A DNA stretch of 64,000 bases from JAHFUI01 sp039931615 (GTDB lineage: Bacteria; Acidobacteriota; Vicinamibacteria; Vicinamibacterales; CAVVIG01). Both the position numbers and the translations under genes were made by a program. The notes beneath the pieces are model-generated. The model was given only the letters and a program-made list of their open reading frames with translations, ran no database searches and was not told the origin of the DNA. The stretch is from the NCBI GenBank assembly GCA_039931615.1, contig JBDTRR010000001.1, forward strand, positions 248,001 to 312,000. The letters run 5' to 3'. Positions 48,569 through 57,986 of the stretch are shown here, piece after piece (within the stretch, counting starts at the first letter, position 1; every line of letters begins with the position of its first letter).

Positions 48569-49654
48569 GTGATATTCGATAAACTCGAAGCGATCGAACG
48601 GCAGTCCGATGAACTGATCGACCGCCTCGGCACCGCCGAGGTGCAGAACGATTCATCCGAGTACCGGAAGCTCGCCAAATCGCTGTCAGAGAACGAGCCA
48701 ATCGTCGAGCGTTTCCGCGACTACAAGGTGGTCGTGCGCGATATCGCCCAGACCGAAGAGCTGGCGTCAGCCGCCGACAGCGACATGCGCGCCCTCGCCC
48801 ACGAGGAGTTGAAGTCGCTGACCGCACGGCGCGACGCCCTGCTCGCCGAGCTCAAAATCCTGCTGATCCCGAAGGACCCGAACGACCAGAAGAATGTCAT
48901 CCTGGAGATCCGGGCCGGCACCGGCGGCGACGAAGCGGCGCTGTTCGCCGCCGAGCTGTTCCGGATGTACAGCAAGTACGCCGAGCGCCAGGGCTGGCGG
49001 ATCGAAGTGCTGTCGAGCAACGAGACCGGCGGCGGCGGCCTGAAAGAGGTCATCGCCACCATCGAGGGCAAAGGCGTCTACAGCCGGCTCAAGTACGAGA
49101 GCGGCGTGCATCGCGTCCAGCGCGTCCCGGCGACCGAAGCGAGCGGCCGCATCCACACCTCGGCCGCCACCGTCGCCGTCCTCCCGGAAGCCGAGGACGT
49201 CGATATCCAGATCAACGAAAAGGACCTGCGCATCGACACCTTCTGCTCGAGCGGGCCGGGCGGGCAGAGCGTCAATACCACCTATTCCGCCGTCCGGCTG
49301 ACGCACATCCCGACCGGAGTGGTGGTCTCGCAGCAGGACGAAAAATCGCAGATCAAGAACCGCGCGAAAGCGATGAAGGTGCTGCGGGCGCGGCTCTACG
49401 AGATGGAGCTGCGCAAGCAGCAGGACGCCATCGCCAAGGACCGCCGCAGCCAGGTCGGCTCGGGCGATCGCTCCGAGAAAATCCGCACCTACAACTTCCC
49501 GGACAGCCGGATCAAGGATCATCGCGCCAACTTCCTGACCCACCGGATCAACGAGGTGCTGAATGGCGACCTCGCCGAGCTCCTCGACCACGTCATCACC
49601 CATCATCTGTCGGAGAAACTGCGGGACGCCACTGACGGCGGAGTGCCGGCGTAA
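48569..49654 (+). CDS. prfA: Peptide chain release factor 1
   Basis: The GTG at 48569 starts a 361-residue protein. The GGQ loop (SSGPGGQSVNTTYSAVRLTH, about residue 231) triggers peptide release. The PAT anticodon-like motif (VPATEASGRIHTSAATV) marks RF1, which reads UAA and UAG. N-terminal coiled-coil helices follow the family. It is followed at 29 bp by prmC, which methylates the GGQ glutamine, the classical pair. Weak ribosome site. Confidence 0.93.
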   Translation: MIFDKLEAIERQSDELIDRLGTAEVQNDSSEYRKLAKSLSENEPIVERFRDYKVVVRDIAQTEELASAADSDMRALAHEELKSLTARRDALLAELKILLIPKDPNDQKNVILEIRAGTGGDEAALFAAELFRMYSKYAERQGWRIEVLSSNETGGGGLKEVIATIEGKGVYSRLKYESGVHRVQRVPATEASGRIHTSAATVAVLPEAEDVDIQINEKDLRIDTFCSSGPGGQSVNTTYSAVRLTHIPTGVVVSQQDEKSQIKNRAKAMKVLRARLYEMELRKQQDAIAKDRRSQVGSGDRSEKIRTYNFPDSRIKDHRANFLTHRINEVLNGDLAELLDHVITHHLSEKLRDATDGGVPA

Positions 49655-49682
49655 GCGGACCGGAGACCGGCCGATCCTGTCG

Positions 49683-50540
49683 ATGGCAACCATCCAACAA
49701 CGCGTGGCCGCGGCGCGCCAGCGGTTCCGTGACGCCGGCATCGGACCCGCAGAGGCGGAGCATAGCGCCCGCCGGCTCGCGGAACACGTCCTCGGCTGGG
49801 ACGCGGCGCGCTATTTCACCTCGTCGAACGAAGCCGAACCGGGCACCTTCGCCGAGCGATACGACGCCCTGGTCGTCCGCCGCGCCGCCCGAGAGCCGGC
49901 GGCCTACATTACCGGTCGCCAGGAATTCTGGGATCTGTCGTTCGAGGTGTCGCCGTCGGTCCTGATTCCCCGTCCGGAAACCGAGTTGATCGTCGAGACC
50001 GCGATCGACCACTTCGGCTCCGATCGCCAGCGGCCGCTGGCGATCGCGGATGCGGGAACCGGCTGCGGCTGCCTGGCCGTGGCGCTGGCGCGTGAGTTCG
50101 CGCGGGCATCGGTCGTCGCGACGGACATTTCAGCGGCCGCGCTCGCCGTGGCCCGGCGGAACGCCGGGCGCCACGGCGTCGCCGACCGGATTCGCTTCGT
50201 CCACGCCGACATGCTCGACACGCTCGGCGACTTCGACCTGATCGTCGCCAACCCGCCCTACGTCCGCCAGGGCGATCGTCCGGCGCTGCAGCCCGAGGTG
50301 CGCGACTACGAGCCGGACGTCGCCCTGTTCGGCGGCGACAGCGGCTTCGATCTCGTCGTCTCGATGGTCGAACAGGCCGCCGTCCGGCTCCGGCCCGGCG
50401 GTCTCCTGCTGTTCGAGTTCGGCTACGGACAGGACGACGCCGTCGAGGAACTGCTGGCGAGAACACCGGGAATCACCATGGTCGAGCTCCGCCGCGATCT
50501 GCAGGGGATTGCCCGGACGGCAGTGGCACGCCTCAGCTGA
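49683..50540 (+). CDS. prmC: Release factor glutamine methyltransferase
   Basis: The ATG at 49683 starts a 285-residue protein with an N-terminal helical domain (VAAARQRFRDAGIGPAEAEH) and a SAM domain: IADAGTGCGCLAVALAREFA, VVATDISAAALAVAR and the substrate-Gln motif LIVANPPYVRQGD (about residue 189). It methylates the GGQ glutamine of RF1. The 60 bp to the next gene contain no clear element. Confidence 0.92.
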   Translation: MATIQQRVAAARQRFRDAGIGPAEAEHSARRLAEHVLGWDAARYFTSSNEAEPGTFAERYDALVVRRAAREPAAYITGRQEFWDLSFEVSPSVLIPRPETELIVETAIDHFGSDRQRPLAIADAGTGCGCLAVALAREFARASVVATDISAAALAVARRNAGRHGVADRIRFVHADMLDTLGDFDLIVANPPYVRQGDRPALQPEVRDYEPDVALFGGDSGFDLVVSMVEQAAVRLRPGGLLLFEFGYGQDDAVEELLARTPGITMVELRRDLQGIARTAVARLS

Positions 50541-50601
50541 AATTGTCTGCGACCTCTCCATCCTTTGCGTCCTCCGCGTCCTCTGCGGTAGAACATTCCT
50601 C

Positions 50602-50946
50602 ATGAGCGAATGTCTCTTCTGCAAGATTATCCGGCACGAGATTCCGGCCGCGGTCGAGTACGAGGACGATCGTGTGCTGGCCTTCAACGACATCAACCCG
50701 CAGGCGCCGACCCACCTGCTGATCGTGCCGAAGCGGCACATCGCGACCCTGAACGAGCTCGCCGCCGGCGACGATCAGCTGCTCGGCGAGATGGTACGGC
50801 GAGCCGCCGCGCTGGCGAAGGCGCGCGGGCTGGCAGAGGGCGGATTCCGGACCGTGCTCAATACCAACCGCGACGCCGGCCAGACGGTCTTTCACATCCA
50901 TCTGCATCTGCTCGGCGGACGCAGCATGGGGTGGCCACCGGGCTGA
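50602..50946 (+). CDS. HIT-family nucleotide hydrolase/transferase
   Basis: This 114-residue protein starts SECLFCKIIRHEIPAAVEYE (CxxC-type start of the HINT branch), continues VLAFNDINPQAPTHLLIVPK and ends with the histidine triad QTVFHIHLHLLGGRSMG. HINT-type proteins hydrolyse adenosine phosphoramidates. It stands alone, followed by a family A repeat. Confidence 0.9.
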   Translation: MSECLFCKIIRHEIPAAVEYEDDRVLAFNDINPQAPTHLLIVPKRHIATLNELAAGDDQLLGEMVRRAAALAKARGLAEGGFRTVLNTNRDAGQTVFHIHLHLLGGRSMGWPPG

Positions 50947-50970
50947 TCCGGCTTCATGCCTTTTCCATCC

Positions 50971-51031
50971 GTACGTAGTGTCCGCCTTCAGGCGGACCTG
51001 CCACGGTCCGGCTAAGCCGGACACTACGTAC
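50971..51031. repeat. Dispersed repeat family A, best full unit
   Basis: GTACGTAGTGTCCG at 50971-50984 and CGGACACTACGTAC at 51018-51031 are perfect 14-bp inverted ends. Inside are the hairpins GTCCGCCTTCAGGCGGAC and GTCCGGCTAAGCCGGAC. The unit can fold as one long stem or as two adjacent hairpins. It lies between the convergent HIT and HAD genes. Confidence 0.85.
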
Positions 51032-51045
51032 AAACGGAAAGCGCT

Positions 51046-51762
51046 CTAGCCGCCGGTGGTGTTGCCGAGGAGCAGCCCCGGCAGTTCTGTGAGCGATCGG
51101 ATCACCGGCACGCCGGCCCGGGCGCACTCGGCTTCACGCGGGTGTGGACCGGGCGCCCGATGCAGCAGCACCGCACCGAGGCCGGCGCGCCGGGCGCCGT
51201 CGACATCGTGGTGGACGCTGTCTCCGACCATCACGGCGTCGGCCGCCGGCACGTCGACGAGCTGGAGGGCGGCCGCGAAGATGCTGGGATGCGGCTTCAT
51301 CAGGCCGTGCTCGGCGGACGAGACCGTCGCCGTGATCAATCCGCGCAGCTCGAAGTGGGACTGGAACGACACGAGACAGCGCTGCGAATTGGAAATCAGG
51401 CCGATCCGGATGCCGGCGGCCGCCAGTTCCCGCAGCACGGCCGGCACGTCGTCATAGAGCTCGAAATGCTGGCAGGCGCCCCAGGCCTCGGTGAGGGCGC
51501 GCGCGCAGGCGTCGACGCCCGGCCCGCGTCCGCCCATCTGCTCGATGATGTGCCCGGTGTAGCGGACGAAGATCTCGGCGTCGTACGGCGCATCCTCCGG
51601 ACCGTCGAGCAACGACGCGGCGCTGGCCACGGCGGCATCGAACCGCGACTCGTCGACCTCGACGCCCTGCTCCTCGCAGAACGCGCGATAGCCGCCGCTC
51701 CGGAACAACGGACCGGGGTGGATCAGGGTGAAATCGACGTCAAAGAAGATGGCGCGGGTCAC
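51046..51762 (-). CDS. HAD-superfamily hydrolase
   Basis: This 238-residue protein has HAD motif I AIFFDVDFTLIHPGPLFRSG (two aspartates; the usual DGT is DFT), motif II IGLISNSQR, motif III KPHPSIF and motif IV AVMVGDSVHHDVDGA. The cap is helical. Substrates may be small phosphorylated metabolites or nucleotides. It is downstream of the M16 pair on the same strand. Confidence 0.87.
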   Translation of the reverse strand: MTRAIFFDVDFTLIHPGPLFRSGGYRAFCEEQGVEVDESRFDAAVASAASLLDGPEDAPYDAEIFVRYTGHIIEQMGGRGPGVDACARALTEAWGACQHFELYDDVPAVLRELAAAGIRIGLISNSQRCLVSFQSHFELRGLITATVSSAEHGLMKPHPSIFAAALQLVDVPAADAVMVGDSVHHDVDGARRAGLGAVLLHRAPGPHPREAECARAGVPVIRSLTELPGLLLGNTTGG

Positions 51763-51797
51763 TGAGTTGGGTTACTGGGGCAGGTTACCGGGGCAGG

Positions 51798-53090
51798 TCA
51801 TCGATCGTCGTAGGGTCCGGCGATGACGACGGTGGCGCGATCCGGGTGCAGCATCCTCGCCGCGGCGTGGACATCGTCCAGCGTGACGGCGCGCAGCAGG
51901 GCCGGCAGCCGCAGATCGTGGTCGAGGCCGAGGCCGAAGAACTCCGCCGTCTGGAGAAAGCTGGCGATGCCGGCGTTGGTCTCGAGCGCGCGCGGCATCG
52001 ATCCGATCAGGTATTGCTGTGATTCCCGCAGCTCCTTCGCGGTCACGCCGTCCACCGCCAGCCGGCGGACCTCGTCGTCGATCGAGGACACCGCGCGATC
52101 GACGTTGGCCGGACTGACACCGGCGCGAATCGACAGCGGACCGGCGGCGACGTTGGCATCCAGGCTGCTGAACGCGTAGTAGGCCATCCCCTGCCGCTCG
52201 CGAATGCTGTCGCCGAGCCGGCCGCCCATCGAATACTGCCCGAACACGTTGTTCATCAGTGAGCAGGCGTAGTAGGCGGGGTCGCTCCGCGCAATGGTCG
52301 TGAAGCCGTAGGCGACGTCGGCCTGCGCCTTGTTCATCATCGAAATCACCAGACGCCGGCGCTGACTCGCCGGGACGACGGCGGGCAGCGCGATCGGGAC
52401 TGGCGGCGGCACCCGCCAGCCGCCGAAGACGCGGCCGACGACGTCGACCGCCGAACCGGCTGGCACGTCACCGACGACGACCGCTGTAAGCGCGCTCGGG
52501 GCAAAGCGTTCGGCATGCACCCGCGCCAGCCGATCCCGCGTCAGTGCCTCCACGCCGTCGACCGTCCCCTTGGCCCGGAATCCGTAGGGATGCTCCGGGT
52601 AGAGCAGCGCCATCAGCGATTCGAGGGCGCGAATCGCCGGACTGTCTTCGTCCTGCCGGATGGCCGTGATCACCTCGGCCTTGCGAATCGCCAGCTCGGC
52701 TTCGGGCAGCGCCGGGGACATCACGATGTCCCCGAGCAGCTGGCAGACGGCCGCGAAATCCTCGGTGAGGCAGGTGCACACCAGCGACAGGATGTGGCGC
52801 GTCACCCCGATGGTCAGCGTGATGCCGCGGCGGTCGAGGTCTTCCGCGGTGTCCGCCGCCGACCGCGTCGCAGTGCCGCGGTCGAGGAGCCGCGACAGGA
52901 GAAAAACGGCACCCGGCGCGTCGAGCGGATCGCACACCGTGCCGGCCCGGATGGCCAGGCTGATGGTGACCGCCGGCAGGGTCGGCGTTTCCTTGGCGAT
53001 GGCGACGACGCCATTGGAAAGAACGGTCCGCGCGGGCGCCAGCCCGGCACCGGCCTGCCCAGCGTGGGCGGTCAGCTCTGGGGGGATCAC
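51798..53090 (-). CDS. M16-family peptidase, non-catalytic subunit
   Basis: This 430-residue protein has the two-lobed M16B layout. The zinc position that should read HxxEH is GAVFLLSRLLDRGTATRSAA, so it is inactive. The second lobe has the R/Y element (GGRLGDSIRERQGMAYYAFS) that contributes to substrate binding. Such proteins pair with an active partner, here the gene just upstream (4-bp overlap), as in mitochondrial processing peptidase. Confidence 0.87.
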   Translation of the reverse strand: MIPPELTAHAGQAGAGLAPARTVLSNGVVAIAKETPTLPAVTISLAIRAGTVCDPLDAPGAVFLLSRLLDRGTATRSAADTAEDLDRRGITLTIGVTRHILSLVCTCLTEDFAAVCQLLGDIVMSPALPEAELAIRKAEVITAIRQDEDSPAIRALESLMALLYPEHPYGFRAKGTVDGVEALTRDRLARVHAERFAPSALTAVVVGDVPAGSAVDVVGRVFGGWRVPPPVPIALPAVVPASQRRRLVISMMNKAQADVAYGFTTIARSDPAYYACSLMNNVFGQYSMGGRLGDSIRERQGMAYYAFSSLDANVAAGPLSIRAGVSPANVDRAVSSIDDEVRRLAVDGVTAKELRESQQYLIGSMPRALETNAGIASFLQTAEFFGLGLDHDLRLPALLRAVTLDDVHAAARMLHPDRATVVIAGPYDDR

Positions 53091-54403
53091 GCCTTCACCA
53101 GTAGTGGATCGAACCAGCCGATGGTCCGGTTCGACGGCATCAGCATCGCCGCGGCGGCGCTCGACACCTCGTCGATCGTCACCGCGGCAATCCGCGCCGG
53201 CATCCGGAGAAACAGGTCGACGTCGGCGATGGTCTCGAAGTAGCCGAGCTGATGCGCCTGGTTGCTGATGCTGTCGTTGTCGAAAACCATCCGGGCCTTC
53301 AACTGGGCCTTTGCCTTGGTCAGTTCCGCGGCGGTGATCCCGCTCTGGCCCAGTCGATCGAGTTCCTCCAGCAGGACCGCCTCGATCGAGGCGAGCGGCG
53401 TCCCGTCGGTGGCGGTCGCCGAGACGGTGTAGAGAAACGGCTGTTCGGTCGGCAGCAATGCGCCGCTGACATTGGCGGCGAGACCACGTTCGACCAGGGC
53501 GCGGTAGAGGCGCGTGCTGCGCTGCGGCGGCGGCGTCCGGAAACTGGACCAGAGGTTCAGTCCCTTGGCGCCGGTCATCACCGCATCGAGCACCAGTACC
53601 GCCAGGAAATCCGGGGCGGCGACGGATGGTGCGTGAAAGGCGGCCTTCAGGTAGGCCGCCGTGCCCGGCTGGCGAATCGTCAGGCGGCGCTCGCCGGTCT
53701 GCGGCGGCTCGATCGTGCGCAGACGCGTCGGTTCAGGACCGGACGGGATGCTGCCGAAGTGGCGGTCGACCAGGCGCAGCGCCGCCTCGGTGTCGACGTC
53801 GCCGACGATGACCAGGGTGGCGTTGTTGGGAATGTAATAGCGGCGATAGTAGCCGTACAGATCGTCGCGGGTCATCGTCTGCAGGTCCGGGAGCCAGCCG
53901 ATGGTCGGGTGCCGGTAGGGGTGCGCCTTGAATGCCGTCGCGGTCAGCTCCTGATCGAGAAGCTGATCGGGATCGTTCTCGCCGCCCTCGAGTTCGGAGA
54001 TGATGACGGTGCGCTCGGAGTCGGCATCGGCCGGGTGATACAGACAGTTGTTCATCCGTTCCGATTCGATGAACAGCATGCGATCGAGCGCGTCGCGGGT
54101 CGCGGTTTCGAGATAGGTCGTCTGGTCGATCCAGGTGTAGCCGTTCCAGCTGCCGCCGTATTGCTCGATGATGCCCTTGACCTGTTCGCGCGGGATATTG
54201 GTGGTGCCCTTGAAGTTCATGTGCTCGCACCAGTGCGACACACCGGTGAGGCCGGGCGCCTCATCCTTCGAGCCGACCTTGTACCAGCACCACACCGAAG
54301 CGAGCGGCGCGGTATGTTCTTCCTGCACCAGCACCTTCAAGCCGTTGTCGAGCGTGACGGCGCGGACGGACCGAGCCTGATGAGCTTCTGCAGAAGTGGC
54401 CAT
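53087..54403 (-). CDS. M16-family zinc peptidase, catalytic subunit
   Basis: The ATG at 54403 (MATSAEAHQARSVRAVTLDN) is used because 54457 would run into ileS. The 438-residue protein has the inverted zinc motif VSHWCEHMNFKGT (HxxEH, about residue 58) and the downstream glutamate in TVIISELEGGENDP. The partner subunit overlaps the end by 4 bp. The pair should cleave peptides or secreted proteins. No signal peptide is visible. It is divergent from ileS, with a TATAAA element between. Confidence 0.87.
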   Translation of the reverse strand: MATSAEAHQARSVRAVTLDNGLKVLVQEEHTAPLASVWCWYKVGSKDEAPGLTGVSHWCEHMNFKGTTNIPREQVKGIIEQYGGSWNGYTWIDQTTYLETATRDALDRMLFIESERMNNCLYHPADADSERTVIISELEGGENDPDQLLDQELTATAFKAHPYRHPTIGWLPDLQTMTRDDLYGYYRRYYIPNNATLVIVGDVDTEAALRLVDRHFGSIPSGPEPTRLRTIEPPQTGERRLTIRQPGTAAYLKAAFHAPSVAAPDFLAVLVLDAVMTGAKGLNLWSSFRTPPPQRSTRLYRALVERGLAANVSGALLPTEQPFLYTVSATATDGTPLASIEAVLLEELDRLGQSGITAAELTKAKAQLKARMVFDNDSISNQAHQLGYFETIADVDLFLRMPARIAAVTIDEVSSAAAAMLMPSNRTIGWFDPLLVKA

Positions 54404-54431
54404 CAGTTCATTATAAAATCGACTGATACCC

Positions 54432-57392
54432 ATGCCAGAGTGGAAAGATACCGTCAATCTGCCGCGGACCAGCTTCCCGATGAAGGCCAGCCTGCCGGCG
54501 ACCGAGCCGGAAACGCTGGCCCGATGGGCCGCCCTCGACCTCTACCAGAAGATCCGCGCGCAACGCCGCGGCGCCGCCAAGTTCGTGCTGCACGACGGTC
54601 CGCCCTACGCCAACGGCAACATCCACATCGGCACGGCGATGAACAAGATCCTGAAGGATCTGGTGGTCAAGTCGCGATCGATGGCCGGCTACGACGCGCC
54701 CTACGTCGTCGGCTACGACTGCCATGGGCTGCCGATCGAGCTGCAGGTCGACCGCGAGCTCGGCGCCAGGAAGCGGGAGATGTCGGTCGCCGACTTCTGC
54801 CGCGCCTGCCGCGCCTACGCCGAACGCTACGTCGGCACGATGAGCGAGCAGTTCCAGCGGCTCGGCATTCTCGGCACCTGGGACGACCCCTACCTGACGA
54901 TGAACTTCAGGTATCAGGCGGCGATTGCGCGCGCGTTCGGCCGGTTCGTCGAACAGGGGCTGGTCTACAAGGGCAAGAAGCCGGTCCATTGGTGCATCCA
55001 TTGCCGCACCGCCCTGGCCGAAGCGGAGGTCGAATACGAGGCTCACACCTCGCCGTCAATCTACGTCGAATTCCCCCTGGCGGAGGCAGCAGCGGACGAG
55101 CTCAGCACCCGGATCCCGGAACTGGCCGGGCGGCCGGTCTCGGTCCTGATCTGGACGACCACCCCGTGGACGATTCCGTCCAACCTGGCGATCGCGTTCC
55201 ATCCGGAATTCGACTACGGCGCCTACGAAGTGGAGGGGCGCGCCGTGATCGTCGCGGAGGCGCTGGCTCCGGCGGTCGCGCAGGCGGTCGGCCGCGTGTT
55301 CGACCGGCCGATCGCCCGGCTCAAGGGAGCCGAACTCGAGAGCGTCCGGTTCCGCCATCCGTTGTACGAGCGCGATTCAGTCGGCGTGCTCGGCGAGTAC
55401 GTGACGCTGGACGCCGGGACCGGCGCGGTCCACACCGCGCCGGGCCATGGCGCCGACGACTTCAACACCGGGATGAAGTATGGCCTCGAGATCTACGCGC
55501 CAATCGGGCCGAGCGGCCATTTTCTCGAGTCGGTCGGGCTGTTCGGCGGAATGCGGGTCTTCGACGCCAATCCCAGGGTCGAGGCGGCGCTGAAGGAACG
55601 GGGCCGGTTGTGGCACCGGGAGCCGTTCGCGCACCAATACCCGCACTGCTGGCGCTGCCACAACCCGGTCATCTTTCTCGCCACCTCCCAGTGGTTCATC
55701 AGCCTCGACGGTGTGCGGCTGGAGACGGACACGGTCCGCCTGAAGGCGGACACTACGTACGAGGCGGCCGGCCCGAAGGCGGACACGCCGGACCAGACGT
55801 CCGGCCCGGCGGCGGACACGACCGACAAGACGACCGGCGTGAAGGCGGGTGCAGCGGCTGGCCAGACGCTGCGCGAGGCGGCGATCGACGCCGTCGATCG
55901 CCAGGTGAAATGGATCCCGGCGTGGGGCCACGACCGGATCTACAACATGATCGCCAACCGGCCCGACTGGTGTATCTCCCGGCAGCGCGCCTGGGGTGTG
56001 CCGATTCCGGCGGTCGACTGCGCGGCCTGCGGCGAAGCCATCGTCACGACGGCGCTGGTCGAGCAGACGGCGGCGATCTTCGAACAGTATGGCGCCGACG
56101 CGTGGTACGAGCGGCCGACCGCCGAGTTCATCCCACCGGGACTGACCTGCCCGGCCTGCGGCGGATCGGCATTCGAACGGGAAATGAACATTCTCGATGT
56201 CTGGTTCGACTCCGGGTCGAGTCACGAGGCGGTGCTGTCGGTCCGTCCGGATTTGACCTGGCCGGCGGATATCTACCTCGAAGGCAGCGACCAGCATCGC
56301 GGCTGGTTCCAGAGTTCGCTGCTGGTCGGTCTCGGCACCCGCGGCCGGCCGCCGTACCGTGAAGTGGTCACGCACGGCTTCATCGTCGCCGAAGACGGCC
56401 GGAAGATGTCGAAATCGCTCGGCAACTCGATTGAGCCGGCAGATATCATCAAGCAGAGCGGCGCCGACATCCTGCGGTTATGGGTCTCGATGGCCGACTA
56501 CACGCAGGAAGTCCATCTCAGCAAGGAGATCCTGGCGCGCGTGGTTGAAGCCTACCGGAAGATCCGCAATACACTGCGGTATCTCCTCGGCAATCTCTAC
56601 GACTTCGATCCGGCTGTCGACGCGGTCGAGGTCAGCCGGCTGGAAGAGGTCGATCGCTACATCCTGGCACGGTACGCGGAGGTCGGTCAGCGCATCCTGA
56701 AGGCATACGAGGAGTACGAGTACGGCACGATCTTCCAGGCGGCGAATGCGTTCGCGACGCTCGATCTCAGCGCATTCTATGCCGACGTCTCGAAAGACCG
56801 GCTCTACACCTTCGCCGCCGGATCGCCCGAGCGGCGATCGGCGCAGACGGCGATGTACCTGATGGCCGACGGGCTGACGCGGCTGATCGCCCCGATCCTG
56901 TCGTTCACCGCCGACGAGCTGTGGCGGTTTCTCCCGAGCCAGCGCGAGGAATCGGTGCACATCGCGATGTTCCCGACCCGGGCCGGGCTCGAGGCGTTCG
57001 CCGACCCGGCGCTGGTCGATCGATGGGCCCGGCTGATCGCCGTCCGCGAACAGGTCCTGGCCGAGATCGAACCGCTGCGGAAGGACAAGCGCATCGGCAG
57101 TTCCCTGCAGGCCCGGGTCGTGCTCTCGGGTGGGGAAGCCGAGTTGGCGCTGCTCCGCCAGTACGCGCGCCACCTGCCGATGCTGTTCATCGTGTCCGAT
57201 GTCGAGTTGCGGCCGCGGTCGGACGCGGGACCGGCGGCAGCCCCCGCCGCCGGCGATCCGGCGGTCCACGTCACGATCGAGCGGGCGGGCGGCGTGCGCT
57301 GCGAGCGGTGCTGGCGCTACGTCGAGACGATTTCGACCGAGCCGGCGTCCGCCGGCCTCTGCGACAGATGCCGGGACGCGCTCGGCGTCTGA
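54432..57392 (+). CDS. ileS: Isoleucine-tRNA ligase with repeat-derived insertion
   Basis: This 986-residue class I synthetase has HDGPPYANGNIHIGTAMNK with HIGT (65-68) as the HIGH motif, KMSKS at 658-662 (GRKMSKSLGNSIEPADI), editing CP1 blocks (VLIWTTTPWTIPSNLAIAFH, HTAPGHGADDFN) and a C-terminal zinc finger (CERCWRYVE..CDRCRDAL). Between QWFISLDG and the helix LREAAIDAVDRQ there are about 52 extra residues (428-479) that include VRLKADTTY. Normal synthetases have only a short linker here. The insert comes from a family A repeat and degenerate tandem copies. The gene leads an operon with lspA, lgt and rluD. Confidence 0.93.
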   Translation: MPEWKDTVNLPRTSFPMKASLPATEPETLARWAALDLYQKIRAQRRGAAKFVLHDGPPYANGNIHIGTAMNKILKDLVVKSRSMAGYDAPYVVGYDCHGLPIELQVDRELGARKREMSVADFCRACRAYAERYVGTMSEQFQRLGILGTWDDPYLTMNFRYQAAIARAFGRFVEQGLVYKGKKPVHWCIHCRTALAEAEVEYEAHTSPSIYVEFPLAEAAADELSTRIPELAGRPVSVLIWTTTPWTIPSNLAIAFHPEFDYGAYEVEGRAVIVAEALAPAVAQAVGRVFDRPIARLKGAELESVRFRHPLYERDSVGVLGEYVTLDAGTGAVHTAPGHGADDFNTGMKYGLEIYAPIGPSGHFLESVGLFGGMRVFDANPRVEAALKERGRLWHREPFAHQYPHCWRCHNPVIFLATSQWFISLDGVRLETDTVRLKADTTYEAAGPKADTPDQTSGPAADTTDKTTGVKAGAAAGQTLREAAIDAVDRQVKWIPAWGHDRIYNMIANRPDWCISRQRAWGVPIPAVDCAACGEAIVTTALVEQTAAIFEQYGADAWYERPTAEFIPPGLTCPACGGSAFEREMNILDVWFDSGSSHEAVLSVRPDLTWPADIYLEGSDQHRGWFQSSLLVGLGTRGRPPYREVVTHGFIVAEDGRKMSKSLGNSIEPADIIKQSGADILRLWVSMADYTQEVHLSKEILARVVEAYRKIRNTLRYLLGNLYDFDPAVDAVEVSRLEEVDRYILARYAEVGQRILKAYEEYEYGTIFQAANAFATLDLSAFYADVSKDRLYTFAAGSPERRSAQTAMYLMADGLTRLIAPILSFTADELWRFLPSQREESVHIAMFPTRAGLEAFADPALVDRWARLIAVREQVLAEIEPLRKDKRIGSSLQARVVLSGGEAELALLRQYARHLPMLFIVSDVELRPRSDAGPAAAPAAGDPAVHVTIERAGGVRCERCWRYVETISTEPASAGLCDRCRDALGV
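55733..55760. repeat. Family A repeat half inside ileS
   Basis: GGTCCGCCTGAAGGCGGACA (continuing CTACGTAC) at 55733-55760 is the exact reverse complement of 28 bp at 50971-50998. Three degenerate AAGGCGGACAC-like copies follow to about 55860. All are read in the ileS frame. Confidence 0.85.
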
Positions 57393-57425
57393 ACAGGCCG
57401 GAGCACTCTCAAGCCGGAACCATCC

Positions 57426-57986
57426 ATGACCGACGCCAGCAACGAAGCCGTCATCACCGCGACAGCCGCGCCAACACCGAGCGAGGCGGCGCCCTGGCGT
57501 CTCCGGCGGCTCGACATCTGGCTGCCGGTGGTCATCGTGGTGCTCGATCAGATCACGAAATTCATGGTCCGCGCCAACGTGCCGCTCTATTCGAGCGTCA
57601 CGGTCATCCCGGGGTTCATGAACATCACCCACGTCCTGAACACCGGCGCCGCATTCGGAATCCTGAACACCTCGGACTTTCCCTTCAAGACCGTGGTCAT
57701 CGCCGTCATCGCCGCTGCCGCCCTGATGGCGGTCGGCGTCTACGCGGCGAGTCTGGGCCATCATCAGTTGCTGGCACGAATCGGGCTGGCGCTGATCATC
57801 GGCGGCGCTGCCGGCAATCTGATCGACCGGATCACGACCGGCTCGGTGGTGGATTTCGTCGATGTCTACTGGGGGACGTATCATTTCTGGGCGTTCAACG
57901 TCGCGGACTCGGCGATTTCCGTCGGCGTCACGGTCATGATTCTCGACATGCTGGGGGCTGGAACGCATGTATCCAAGACTGTTTGA
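57426..57986 (+). CDS. lspA: Lipoprotein signal peptidase
   Basis: This 186-residue protein has four membrane helices and the two catalytic aspartates in AAGNLIDRITTGSVVDFVDV and FNVADSAISVG. It removes signal peptides from diacylated prolipoproteins. It overlaps lgt by 20 bp, so the two lipoprotein-maturation enzymes are co-made. The N-terminal ~30 residues are a non-conserved Ala/Thr-rich tail. Confidence 0.93.
   Translation: MTDASNEAVITATAAPTPSEAAPWRLRRLDIWLPVVIVVLDQITKFMVRANVPLYSSVTVIPGFMNITHVLNTGAAFGILNTSDFPFKTVVIAVIAAAALMAVGVYAASLGHHQLLARIGLALIIGGAAGNLIDRITTGSVVDFVDVYWGTYHFWAFNVADSAISVGVTVMILDMLGAGTHVSKTV

Noticed and set aside
55713..55868. ileS insertion as an intein
   Set aside because: It is only about 52 residues, lacks a Cys/Ser start and His-Asn end, and is made of repeat sequence.
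55377..56375. 332-codon minus-strand frame within ileS
   Set aside because: Composition is Arg/Val-rich without motifs; ileS has a complete set of synthetase motifs on the other strand.
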